Positions 31,930 to 42,072 of a DNA stretch of 64,000 nt are shown piece after piece; the stretch's first letter is position 1, and every line of letters starts with the position of its first letter. This DNA is from Leptobrachium leishanense (Eukaryota; Chordata; Amphibia; Anura; Megophryidae). The notes beneath the pieces are model-generated. The model ran no database searches. It had not been told where the DNA came from and saw only the letters and a list, made by a program, of their open reading frames with translations. A program made the position numbers and the translations under genes. The stretch covers positions 50,854,101 through 50,918,100 of the forward strand of contig CM019071.1 in the NCBI GenBank assembly GCA_009667805.1, in the 5' to 3' direction.

Positions 31930-32173
31930 ACATTGTACTGAGAGTTAGAGATACTGTAACAAGCAGCGATCTCAGCCCTCTGAGGAGCCACTACAATAGT
32001 AATTGTATCCACTGGTTTTCGGATGAATGAAATTAGTTTTCATACTAAAGAACTGAAAACGAATTTCTTTAGCAACTAAATAAATTGCATTTTAGGACTA
32101 ATCCATTAGTTCAAAACGAAATTTTGTGCTGTGCACATGTCTAATGAAAACCAACGTTACGCGTGCCCTCGGA

Positions 32174-34931
32174 TTATTGAGTGCGAGATATTTTATATGC
32201 ATCCCAGATGAACCAAAAGTTTCGTCGACTCGGTGTTTCCCCCACCACCTTTCTGGTCATCCTGTCTAAGAGATGAAATTCAGTCAGTCTCTCTGTAATG
32301 GTCGAGACCAGAAGGATATCCCCCGATTTCCATCTGGCTGCTATTAGCAGTGAAGATATAGACAAAATGTGTGCCAATAATTGCTTCTGGTGTCTGGATA
32401 GCGAAGTGGGAAACATTTGTAATAATAGTATCTCTGGGAGGGGATCTATGGTGCAGCCAATAATGCAAGAACTCAGGTGCGCCACTTCTCTCCACCAGTC
32501 CTCTATTTTAGGGCACGTCCACCATATATGGAAATAAGAGCCTCTCGTCCCCCCACATCTCCAACAAGTCGGCTTCAAACCCTTCTTCACGTATACAGTA
32601 GTTTCTTTCGTGCATTACCCAGTGATGCGCATCAAAATTTCCCATTGTCATCTTCAAAGCTTTTTGCCCAATTCTCGATAGGAAATTCCCTTCCCAAATC
32701 CTTTTCCCACGCCAACTGGAACCCCCATCGTTTAACAGGGGGAGCGTGCAATAGGCTATTATAGCATAATGAAATCATACCTTTCTTGCCTGTTGATTGG
32801 GAGCATCTAAGCTCAAATGTGGATAAAAGAGGTGTTAACAGTGAGATTTTCCCCCCTAGGCCCCAGGTCACGAGGTAGGACTGAATTCATTTGTACGAGA
32901 ACCAAAGGTTGGGAGGTATAGAGTACTTGCCGGTCAATTGGGGGAAACTACTCAATCCGTCTTGTGTAAATAGGTGACTAATCCGGGTTACTGTGCATTG
33001 AATTCACGGAGTTGGATCGAAGTCCGTCAGTAATGTGTGGAGTGCTGTTATCGGGGGTTGCCATTGGAAGTGGTTGAAGTGCGGTCAATTTAGACATGTT
33101 GCTATCTCATTGTTTAACCAACAGGGTAGCAAGAGGAGGGGGGGTCGTTAGTCTCGGACATAGGCTCTTAGGGAGCCACAATATGACTCCCAGGTCAAAT
33201 GGAAGAAAAGTTTGTGAGATCAATCTGGTCCATTGTGGTCCTATTGTGCCTTGTAGCATTTGATGTGTGTTTGCTAGTAGGGAGGCAGAGTAATAGAGAT
33301 TAAGATTAGGAACGCCCATCCCTCCCCTATCTCTGGGTTGAAACAAGAGCGCCAGTTGCATTCTCGGCCTCTTCCTCTCCATATAAATCTCGTGAGCACT
33401 CTCTGGAGGGATTGGAGATAACCCCTCGGAAGCCGCATCAGCACCGCCCTAAATAGGTATTGTAATCTCGGAAGCAACGACATTTTTACTGTTGCCATGA
33501 GCCCCACCCAGGACAACTCCATTCCCGTCCATTTATGGCAAAGTCTGCCCATCTCCAGTAGCAAAGGTTTATAGTTGTTCTGAAATAGCTCCTTGCTCGA
33601 AAAGGATATCTGAACTCCCAAATATTTAAGGTGAGAGGACCTCCACTCGTAGGGGTAATGAGCTCGTAGGGGCGTTAAGATATCGCTCAAGATCATATAT
33701 GGTAAAGCCTATGATTTCTTAACATTTATTTTGTGAAAAGATGCTCTGCTATATTCTTCCAAAACTGAGTGTAGGGCCGGGAGGGACTCGGTAGGGTTCG
33801 TTAGCAATAGTAGGATATCATCCACAAGGAGAGGCTCAATTTACACTGTGTGGGACCTACATCCACTCCCCGAATCTCTGTAGACTGGCGGATGGCCTGC
33901 GCCAAGGGCTCTAATACTAGAGCATAAAGTAGGGGTGAGAGTGGGCAGCCCTGTCTCGTCCCATTGGATATGGCGACATCTCTGGAGGCGAAGCCGGCCT
34001 GTAAGATTTTAGCCTGGGGGTGACTATATAGTAAAAAAAATAGCCGTAATAAATGAGGTAGGAAAATTTTATTGGAGGAGTACGTGGCGAAGGAATAACC
34101 AATTTACCCGGTCAAATACCTTCTCGGCGTCTAAAGATAATAGTAGCATCGGTTGTCGGTGAGCAGTCACCTGTTCTATGAGGTATAAAGTTTTCATGAT
34201 GTTATCTGGTCCTTGTCTGCCCTTAAGGAACCCAACCTGGTCAGTCATCTGCTTTCAAACGTGGCAAAATTTCTGACAGTCTATTTGCTAATATTTTGGC
34301 ATATAGTTTTGTATCCACATTTAATAAATGATATTGGTCTATATTGGGAGCAGAGCTGGGATGGAGAATTAGTCTTGGGTATTGTGATGATGTGGGCGTT
34401 AAGCCACTCTCGTGGCGGATGGCCATTCGTAAATATGTCATTATAAAATGAGAGCAGTTGAGGGTTCAGGACATCTGCAAAACTTTTATATTATTTAACG
34501 GTGAAACCATCAGGACCCGGAGCTTTCCTTTCTGGAAGAGATCTAATGACCTTTTGTAGTTCCGTAAAAGTAATCGGATTTAACAAACTTATGCTCAATT
34601 CTTCAGTTATCATGGGGAGGTGGATATTTTGTACGTAAGGTACTATGTCGTGCAATTTTGGGGAGTGAGTATCTATGTCGCCACTCAAATTGTATACAGC
34701 CGTATAGTAGTCTGCGAAGCATTCCGCAATGCGCCTCGGTTGAAAATTAATGTTGCCCTGCGCATCTAACATCTGTGGGATGCGGGATTGACTGGCCCTA
34801 GCTCTCAATTTACTAGCCAACATTTTACTAGCCTTATTACTATATATATAGCATTTAGCCTTCAGTCGTCTAATGGCCCAGGAGTAATCAAGTTTATCCA
34901 TGTCAATAAGCTTTTTACGCAATTCTGTCAC
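32174..34931 (-). pseudogene. L1 ORF2, reverse transcriptase and C-terminal part (broken)
   Basis: Several frames together cover the RT and the C-terminus. The fragment starting at 34931 has the region ahead of RT and the conserved ERKAPGPDGF. 33274-33696 has KYLGVQISF and MATVKMSLLPRLQYLF, typical of the region after RT in L1. 32174-32590 holds the Cys-rich end CWRCGGTRGSYFHIWWTC. The protein would prime reverse transcription on nicked DNA. Frameshifts and stops separate the fragments, so it is inactive. Confidence 0.85.
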
Positions 34932-35200
34932 CTTGGCCAGGGAATCCCCAGTCCGCAGTCGTTTGTAGTCAGTGTCCGCCTTATCTATGTCCCTTATGTG
35001 ATGGGACGCCGTCTCCTCCCGTCTGTCCTTGCTCTCCAGACACCCCCTTACCAGGATCAGCCCGGCCTCTGAGTTGCTCGGAACTCAGTGCCTCGAGCAG
35101 CCTGATCCACAGCTCCAGACCCTCTTGTTCTGAATTCCTGCCTTGGAGCCTCTTTGCATTTCGAGAATGCTGCTCAGTGCCTTCTGAGAGTGATTATAGC

Positions 35201-36117
35201 TGTAGCGTAGTTGAGACAGACACCAGGCTGGCTGTATGTTCATCACAGGATACACACTGGCCATTTCACATGGCCTGCTTTTATTTGGTTCAGAATCAGA
35301 TAACAACAGTTAATATTCCCGCCCCCCAGACATTACGGCACCGTCATTCAGCAGTTCCCCATCAGGTCCTCTCAGAGTGCAAGCTCTTGAGCCGGGGCTT
35401 TTCTGGTACTGTTCTATGTGTTTAACTTGCATGTATATTGGTTATCCTGTTTTCCCATTGTACAGCGCTACGGTACCTGGTGGTGCCTTATAATTAACTG
35501 TACCTGCAGTCATACAGAGCACAGGTCCTTGTTTGGGGGGATTACAGAGGAGCAGCAGCGATCCAGGGGTACCGTTTGATAGCTCGGGTCCCTAGGGTGT
35601 CACAGTCCAAAAAGCGCCCAGATCTGGGGGTAGGGGCACGAATGACAGCATATAGTAGATATCCCCCTTGGATGCCGCATGGTCAGGGCTGCTTAAGCTC
35701 CTGGGGTCAAGAAAGGCTCAGCAAAGTGGGTTCCCAATGGAGCTCCCTCCTGAAAATCACCACAACGGTAGCTCGCCTGAGGATCACCCCATGGCTCCAT
35801 TACAGTCAATGAGGTGTATTCCAGGAATGGGATTGGTTGGCCCTTCTAGCTCCTTGGATGGTGATTGGCTGGGGTTTCAAACCCAGCTCATGCTTTCAAT
35901 CCCAGGCTAACCTTGGTGTCGGATAACACAGCGAGCATAAGGGACAGGTTTACAGGCATTTTGATTACGTGTTGATAGGGGGGGGGGGGAGTCACGTAAA
36001 CGCAACTTTAAAACACTAACAGACAAATAGCATAACTGAGGGGAATAGCAGAGGAGCGAGGGGTTAATACAGTCTCTGAGCAAGGGGTTCCGCGACAACA
36101 ATACGTTTAAAACCACA
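35201..36117 (-). mobile_element. Probable solo LTR inserted in L1 ORF2
   Basis: L1 coding is interrupted between the endonuclease and the RT. The intervening DNA has TG...CA ends on the minus strand (TGTGGTTTTAAACG to CTACGCTACA), a CCAAT-like motif and an AATAAA (about 35280) near its 3' side, all as expected of a retroviral LTR. A clean target duplication was not found, so the exact borders are uncertain. Confidence 0.45.
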
Positions 36118-37164
36118 CAATATAAATGAACATAAGGTCTTCCCCAAAGCAACGGTCTATGTCTTTTGGGGTTTTCGCCATGGAAATAAAAGTCTTGGGG
36201 TTTGACGTGGTGAGCGTTACGTCAGTTCCATGACACCTTAGTAATGATATTCTCTGTTCTACGTGTTGTCTCTTGATCCTAGCCCCCCATTTAATCAAAA
36301 TCCCTCGTACCACCGCTTTGTGAGCTTGCCAGATCATACCCATTGATACCTCGGGCGAAACATTTTCCTTAAAGTAATTATCTAGAGTTAGTTGTACCTC
36401 TTCCCTCACCGCTACACGAGCTAACAAAGATTTGTTTAGATGCCATGGGGCCTTACCCCCGGACTCATAACAATCAGATAAGCAAATAGTGACAGGAGCA
36501 TGGCCTGACCATGAAATGGCACCGATTGTACCGTCTCGGATCTGACTCAACAGTTCACCTTTCACCAGCACGTAATCCATTCTGGAAGAAACTCTGTGCG
36601 CCATGGAGAAAAAGGTGTGATCGACTTTGCCCGGATGAAGCAGTCTCCACGCGTCGAAAAGATGATGTCCTGCCAGCAACGCTGCGTTCTGTTGACTCTC
36701 AGATCTCAGTCTCCTAGACATTGTAGAAGAAACATCCAAAGATAAGTTAAGGTCCCCACAAACTGTTTGCCGTCCCGAAGAGATACCTTTCAATCGGTTC
36801 AAAACTTTTCCTACGAATGGGCGCTCCGATTCGTTCGGACAATATATGTTTGCTATGGTGTATACAGTATGGATCACAGAACAAACCAGTAGAAGGAATC
36901 TGCCATTAGGGTCCACCACCTTGTGAATGAGTTGAAACGCCACTCTCTTGTGAATAAGGATGGAGACTCCTCTGGATTTCGTCGGTGAAGCGGCATGCAG
37001 TTGGGTGGAGTATTGTGGTAGATATAAACGTGGATGCTTTGTCTATTGAAGTGGGTCTCTTGAAAGCAAACAATGTCCGGTGAGGCCGACTTGATGTCTG
37101 CGTATAGTGAATGTCTCTTGTGTGGGATGTTCAATCCCTTAGCACTCAGTGAGAACAACTTCAT
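36107..37164 (-). pseudogene. L1 ORF2, apurinic-type endonuclease domain (broken)
   Basis: ORF2 begins near 37164 with MKLFSLSAKGLNIPHKRHSL and SPDIVCFQETHF (the catalytic QETH-type motif). It continues in another frame with IANIYCPNES, VCGDLNLSLD (catalytic N-x-D region) and a C-terminal SRMDYVLV and SGHAPVTI (the SDH-like end). A frameshift divides it near 36880-36940. This is the nuclease that nicks the target before insertion. Confidence 0.85.
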
Positions 37165-37629
37165 ACAGGAGAGTCACACCCGGCCCGCGTCATTCGAAGT
37201 TGAGGCATCTTTATTTCGACTTCCACCAACTGGGCAGAAAAAGAAGGGAAAAAAAGGAGAGAGAACAAAAAGGAAAAAACTAGGAGCGCAAGACACTCCA
37301 ATCATGCACACCAAATTCTGCCTCTTTGAGCTGAGTTCACCTAATAGCTCGCCCCATAACCATGGGAGGAGGAGGGGAGGTCGAGTCAGGGCCAAGGACA
37401 TTTCCTTGAGCCTTCAGAAAGACGCCGTCTCCACCTCAAGTAAAACATCCATCAGATTTTTGGGTCGTTAATAATATCTCCCAATGAGGATCATCCCAGC
37501 GCAGTTGGGTCTGTAGTGAGTTCGGTATCTTCTCATTTTACTGTGCTGACCCTGTGCCACTCGGGGGATACCTTCGATGGTGATGGTGGATTCTGCGTTG
37601 GGGGGGTAAATTCCTCTAGCAGTGCCCGC

Positions 37630-38430
37630 TAGGGATGTGCGTTTCGGGTTTCGGAATTTTCACGAAATTTCCCGATTCGTGCATTCGGATTCGGACGATT
37701 TTACGAAAATTTTAAGATCCGAAAACGGCAGATCCGAACGAAGTTTCGTGCCAAAACGAAAACTTTTCGGAATTTTTGAATGGACTAGAAATGTGTAAAG
37801 TCGAAATTCATTTTCGTTCCATTCGTGATTTCGGCTCCATTCCTGATTTCAGTTCCATTTCAGTAATTTCGGACATCGTATTTATATCGCTGATTCTGTA
37901 ATTAAGTTTTGTATCATTCACATCTCAATGTATCCTTCCTGAAAAATCTGAGAAATCTCAATGTATCCTTCTTGTAAAACATGAGAAATCTCAATGTATC
38001 CTTCTTGTAAAACATGAGAAATCACAATGTATCCTACTTGTAAAGCATGAGAATTCTCAATGTATCCTTCTTGTAAAACATAAGAAATCACAATGTATCC
38101 TTCTTGTAAAACATGAGAAATCACAATGTATCCTTCTTGTAAAACATGAGAAAATCTCAATGGCAGAATTATCGTATCGGCAGAATTATCGTATCGGCAG
38201 AATTATCGTATCGTATCATTATCGTATCCGAAAAACCATTAGTTTACATCAAAACGAATAGACACTTTGAAACGAGGAGAACAGACGCTCCGAAAAACAC
38301 GAAAATTTCCGAAATCACGAAAAAAAGTAGATACGAAAAACGAAACGAAACGAAACTCGGCAGAAATGAGTCGAAACGAAAATTTTCAATATCCGAACGA
38401 ACCGAAAAAAAAAATCGGTGCACAAGCCTA
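37630..38430. mobile_element. hAT-like MITE with perfect 8-bp duplication (801 bp)
   Basis: The ends are TAGGGATGTGC and GCACAAGCCTA, with gtgcccgc duplicated (37622-37629 and 38431-38438). Interior arrays are a 33-bp repeat (37915-38160) and a short cgtatcggcagaattat repeat (38165-38215). It is inserted in L1 ORF1. Confidence 0.88.
37915..38160. repeat. 33-bp tandem repeat
   Basis: Seven or so copies of aatgtatccttcttgtaaaa plus catgagaaatcac. The motif aatgtatccttcctg also occurs in the tail of the SINE at 28807, which suggests the array grew from a captured SINE tail. Confidence 0.9.
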
Positions 38431-39065
38431 GTGCCCGCTCTTTCAGGGTGCGAAGGCCCATCAGGGAGTCCGGTATAGCGTGCAATTTCCCCTGTCTCCA
38501 CACCAGTAGTTTGGTCGGATATCCCCATCTGTATTGAATATCGTGGTTCCTCAAAATCTTTGTGACCGAGCTAAATTCACGCCACTTAGCCATTGTGGCC
38601 GCGGATAGGTCTGGAAAAAAAAGAATGTCCGAGAATGGCTCAGGAAGGGACACTTGCTTGAGAGCTTCTGACAACAGATTCTCCTTCACCCGAAAAAAAA
38701 TGCACCCTCACCATTATATCACGGGGTGTGGCGGGAGGCAGATGCTTAGGCTTGGGGACCCGATGGGCTCTATCCAGCTGTAGGTCGAGTTCGAAAAGCC
38801 CCTGGAAGTAATGTTTGAAAGAGACGCTGGACATAGTCACGTAGGCCGTCCGATTTTACAGTCTCTGGGATCCCTCTGATTCTTATATTATTTTGCGGTC
38901 CTCTAGATCAGCTAATTTAGCTCCTTGTGATTCATGGGCTGCTTTAAGTTCTTTAAAAGCTTCAACAAGTTCATTGTGTGTCAAACAAAGATCATCAGTT
39001 TTGGTCTCTAATTGATCTGTCCGGTCTCCCAGGTCTCTAATATCTTTATGGAGGTCAGCCACTAT

Positions 39066-39974
39066 CAGGGTAATTCAAAGAGATTCGAAAAGTCACCGCA
39101 CGTTCGGCGACTTTTCGTTCTCTTCAATTCGGTTCGTTTTGCCGATCCCATTTCGGCGACCCTGCGGTGTATTCAGCAAGCACCACAGGGTCCCCGAATT
39201 GCAGGGAAAAGCTGCCGCAAACCCGACGGAAACTAACCGCAAAACCCAGCGAATGCACGCCAAAAACCCGCAAAAACATCTGGATTAAACCGCCCAAAAC
39301 CACGGAAAAACCCGAGCAGGAGCCGCGCACTGCAGCTGCCGGAAAAAGCCAACACCGCAGACGAGTGAAGTGAATAAATTAGGAAAACAGTTTGCTTGAA
39401 TGTTTAAAAAGTGAAACGCTGTTTGCAAAGAAACTACTGAGTGAAAATTACTGAAATTGACATATAATCCAATGAATGATAATAAAAAGGGCTGTTACAG
39501 AAAAAAATAAGTAAACTTAAGAAAAAAAAAATCGGACTTTTTTTTTAATAAAAAAAAAAAGAAAAATGCTTAACATATCCTAAAAAAATCTATGAATAAA
39601 GAGACTCTTTACTGCAGAATTTTATAATGAACGGTTTATAAAATATTGAATTAAAACGGGAATATATTTAACATTGAAGCCTATGGGATTCGCCTGAATA
39701 AACCTGCCGCATGAAACCACCGAATGGCAGGGCATTTCGGGAACCTTTCACTGCTGGTTTGTGGTCTCTGAATAGCCGAAGCAGTGCTTTTTCATGGGGA
39801 TTTCACTGCCCTCGAACAGGCACCGAACAGGCACCGTATGTGCAGGCAATTCGCCAGGATTTGGCGAATTGCCTGCTCTCTGGATAGCCGAATGGCCAAG
39901 AAAGGTAACCGAATGCTGATTTTCAGCGTTCGGTTACCTTTCTCAAGCAATTCAGATCTCTTTGAATTACCCTG
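39066..39974. mobile_element. CAGGGTTAT-ended element with subterminal palindromes (copy 2)
   Basis: 909 bp flanked by TAT (39063-39065 and 39975-39977). It is highly similar to 29602-30475 in reverse orientation, including the hairpins near both ends. It sits in L1 ORF1. No open frame is conserved between the copies. Confidence 0.82.
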
Positions 39975-40374
39975 TATGTTTTTAAAGTCATTTTGCAGGG
40001 TGTCTCTTAATTCCCCCAGTAGTGCTCTGATCTGAGTTTCTGATGCTGGAGTGGAACCAGAGGGAAGCAATATCATACCTTCCTTGGAGCCGTCTAGGGA
40101 GATGGGTGACTGCGCATCTCGGGAGCCGCCATTCCCTGACATTCAGGGCCTTTACTTTCCGGACCGATCCCGGTCCGTCTTGGCCTCGGGTTCCCTTCGG
40201 TGGAGCCATGGATTGATCCCCCAACGTTCCGGCACAATCCTCACCCGAAAACGCGGGGATACGCCGCTTTAAACTGCCGCTTTAGGTGGATTAGTCCAGC
40301 GTGTCTCCAGAGCTCCTCTCACTCGCGGCTGCTCCTCATGGCGGTCAGACACGCCCCCCTGATACATATGATTT

Positions 40375-41565
40375 ACTGATGACAGTGATGACACCTCTGA
40401 AGTGCTGTCCTGCTGCCCAAGAGAAAGAGGTTGTCAAAAGCTTATCCTCAAGCTCATCCTCTCCTCCACGAAAGCTACCTGTCAGAATCTGTATGGAGGC
40501 AGAGACGTGCAGTCGGTATATGCAGGGGATATACCGCACGCCACTGATATGAATAATACAATTATCCCAATGTAAATGTCGATGAAAACCTTCAGGCCTG
40601 TATTACAAAGTCCCCAATAAAACATGGACGTTAAGGTGGAAAACCTGCACCTACTGCAAGTTTCCTCTTAGCATCCTCTTTTAGGATCATATTACAGGGC
40701 AGGCGCTGATTCAGTAATGCAGCTCTAAACCCTTGGATACACATGGCTAACGCTAGAGTTAAGATTGCAATAGGACCCTCAGTGATTGTTTGTTTTTATA
40801 AATAATAATATATTTTGGCAGCTGCTCTTTTACTCCTATCTATTGATTAAAAAGCTGCAGAGCATTTCTGTTTGTTCTAATAAAACAGTCTGGTGACATA
40901 CCGGTATGAGGTCCTGGGACTAGCTGTCATTTAGATGGAAAGTCATCCTGGGTCTTTGCTGCACTAGTTTGAGGAACAGCAAATCCAAGTCCTTTCTTGA
41001 AAAAATAAAGAGACAGCCGTTTCTGCCTGTATGTTGATAATGCAGCACACACATGTAACACTGTGTGAGATAAGGGACGCCATCTAGAGTTTAGAACCTT
41101 TCATCCCAGCATTATTTCTGTAAAGGATAAACGAATGCATGAATCATTAAAACTGATCAGGTTTACATTGCTTTACATTCTATAATGAGCTTGTAGCAAT
41201 ATTGGATTATTACGCTACATTAAAGAGTTTGAAATAAATGTTATAGTATAGGTCATAGCAAAATCCACTGAAAAAATAAGCTTGGTAGTGAAAGGGTTAA
41301 TAATAGATTCCACAGAATGAGATGATATATAGAGGGTTATTTATGATGGATTAGGTAATTTTGTCTGTTTAACTGTAACGTGTCTTATGTTTACTATAAA
41401 GAGAATGCACAGTCATACTTTCTACACTATGGAAAGATGTAATGAAACGATAGCATAGTCTCCTGTTACCTTCATCGTCCTGTAAATATCTTGTTTTATT
41501 ACTTTGCATGTGAAGGAAAATTTCTTACTTGTGCATTGAAACAGTTTTCTTTTTTCTTGACACAG
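40375..41565. other. End of intron 4
   Basis: No exon with the needed phase 0 was found before 41566. The part at about 40980-41140 (gataagggacgccatctaga) is repeated at 58930-60010, where another insertion interrupts it. The remainder is plain intronic DNA. Confidence 0.5.
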
Positions 41566-42072
41566 CTGCTGAACTGTCTTCGTCCAACTGGATTTTATAC
41601 CGTGAACTTTTTAACCAATTTTAATCTTCCCCGTTTGCACTGGGTGCGTTTTCCCTTTAGAGGAAACGTTGGCCCCGTTAGAGGAGTTAACAACACCGTC
41701 CCACGAGTTAACCATCCCGTCCGACTAGATAACCATCCCATCCTACCAGAGAACAATCCCATCCGACCAAATAACAATCCCATCCGACCAAATAACAATC
41801 CCATCCGACCAAATAACAATCCCATCCGACCAGATAACAATCCCATCCGACCAAATAACAATCCCATCCGACCAAATAACAATCCCATCCGACCAAATAA
41901 CAATCCCATCCGACCAGATAACAATCCCATCCGACCAGATAACAATCCCATCCGACCAGATAACAATCCCATCCGACGAAATGAAAGTCCCCGACGTAGC
42001 ACATTTATCAACATGCCCAGATATTTCCCCCATTTTAATTTCCGTAGTGAGCCCCCAGTAACCCTTCTATGA
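41566..42072 (+). CDS. Mucin-like glycoprotein, exon 5 (cytoplasmic tail with NNPIRP repeats)
   Basis: The acceptor has a strong pyrimidine tract (ttttcttttttcttgacacag) and opens in phase 0, matching exon 4. The 168 codons start LLNCLRPTGFYTVNF, pass a basic aromatic region (LPRLHWVRFPFRGN), and then carry eleven 21-bp repeats encoding NNPIRPN or NNPIRPD between about 41752 and 41975. The end is SEPPVTLL and TGA. In the predicted topology this is cytoplasmic; such a regular basic, Asn/Pro-rich tail is not known to me. An alternative is that the exon is a chance open frame through a minisatellite, although its start, phase and length argue for a real exon. Confidence 0.55.
   Translation: MLNCLRPTGFYTVNFLTNFNLPRLHWVRFPFRGNVGPVRGVNNTVPRVNHPVRLDNHPILPENNPIRPNNNPIRPNNNPIRPNNNPIRPDNNPIRPNNNPIRPNNNPIRPNNNPIRPDNNPIRPDNNPIRPDNNPIRRNESPRRSTFINMPRYFPHFNFRSEPPVTLL
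41752..41975 (+). repeat. 21-bp tandem repeat coding for NNPIRP(N/D)
   Basis: About eleven units of aacaatcccatccgaccaaa plus t, with aga in place of aaa in several. The only recurring amino-acid change is Asn/Asp at the seventh position. Antisense frames through it are open as well, without meaning. Confidence 0.9.

Larger units (their letters stand above)
29537..32143. mobile_element. hAT-like element copy B (2607 bp, nested insertions)
   Basis: It has TAGACATGTGC/GCACATGTCTA ends and a perfect duplication atgaaaac (29529-29536 and 32144-32151). It lies in the L1 3' end, in the opposite orientation to copy A at 9894. It carries a CAGGG-ended element (29602-30475), a tandem array (30655-30945) and an insertion at 31196-31929. 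Confidence 0.9.
37470..40209 (-). pseudogene. L1 ORF1 (RNA-binding protein), split by two insertions
   Basis: A start is possible at 40209 (MAPPKGTRGQDGPGS). After the CAGGG-ended insertion, a coiled coil is readable around 39060-38885 (heptads such as LGDRTDQLETKTDDL). Then come the RRM with LDRAHRVPKPKHLPPATPRD, and the C-terminal domain with ILFFPDLSAATMAKW and IQYRWGYPTKLLVW. The end lies beyond the hAT MITE. This domain order is that of L1 ORF1p, the trimeric RNA-packaging protein. The frames shift several times. Confidence 0.85.
29308..40359 (-). mobile_element. L1-clade LINE, full span with nested insertions
   Basis: A 15-bp duplication, tgatacatatgattt, stands on both sides (29293-29307 and 40360-40374). 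The poly(A) end appears as T-rich sequence at 29308-29320, so the element is antisense to the mucin-like gene in intron 4. The 5' end is gggggcgtgtctgaccgcc (minus strand). It contains ORF1 (coiled coil, RRM, C-terminal domain) and ORF2 (endonuclease, RT, Cys-rich end), all with frameshifts. Later insertions are at 29537-32143, about 35201-36117, 37630-38430 and 39066-39974; without them it is close to 6 kb, a normal full L1 length. Confidence 0.92.

Noticed and set aside
40375..40560. Alternative exon after the transmembrane exon (acceptor gatgacag)
   Set aside because: In the required phase 0 the first codon is TGA, so it cannot continue the protein.
41595..42014. Antisense frames with GLLSGRM or WDCYLV repeats
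   Set aside because: They mirror the 21-bp NNPIRP repeat and lack splice sites in phase with anything.
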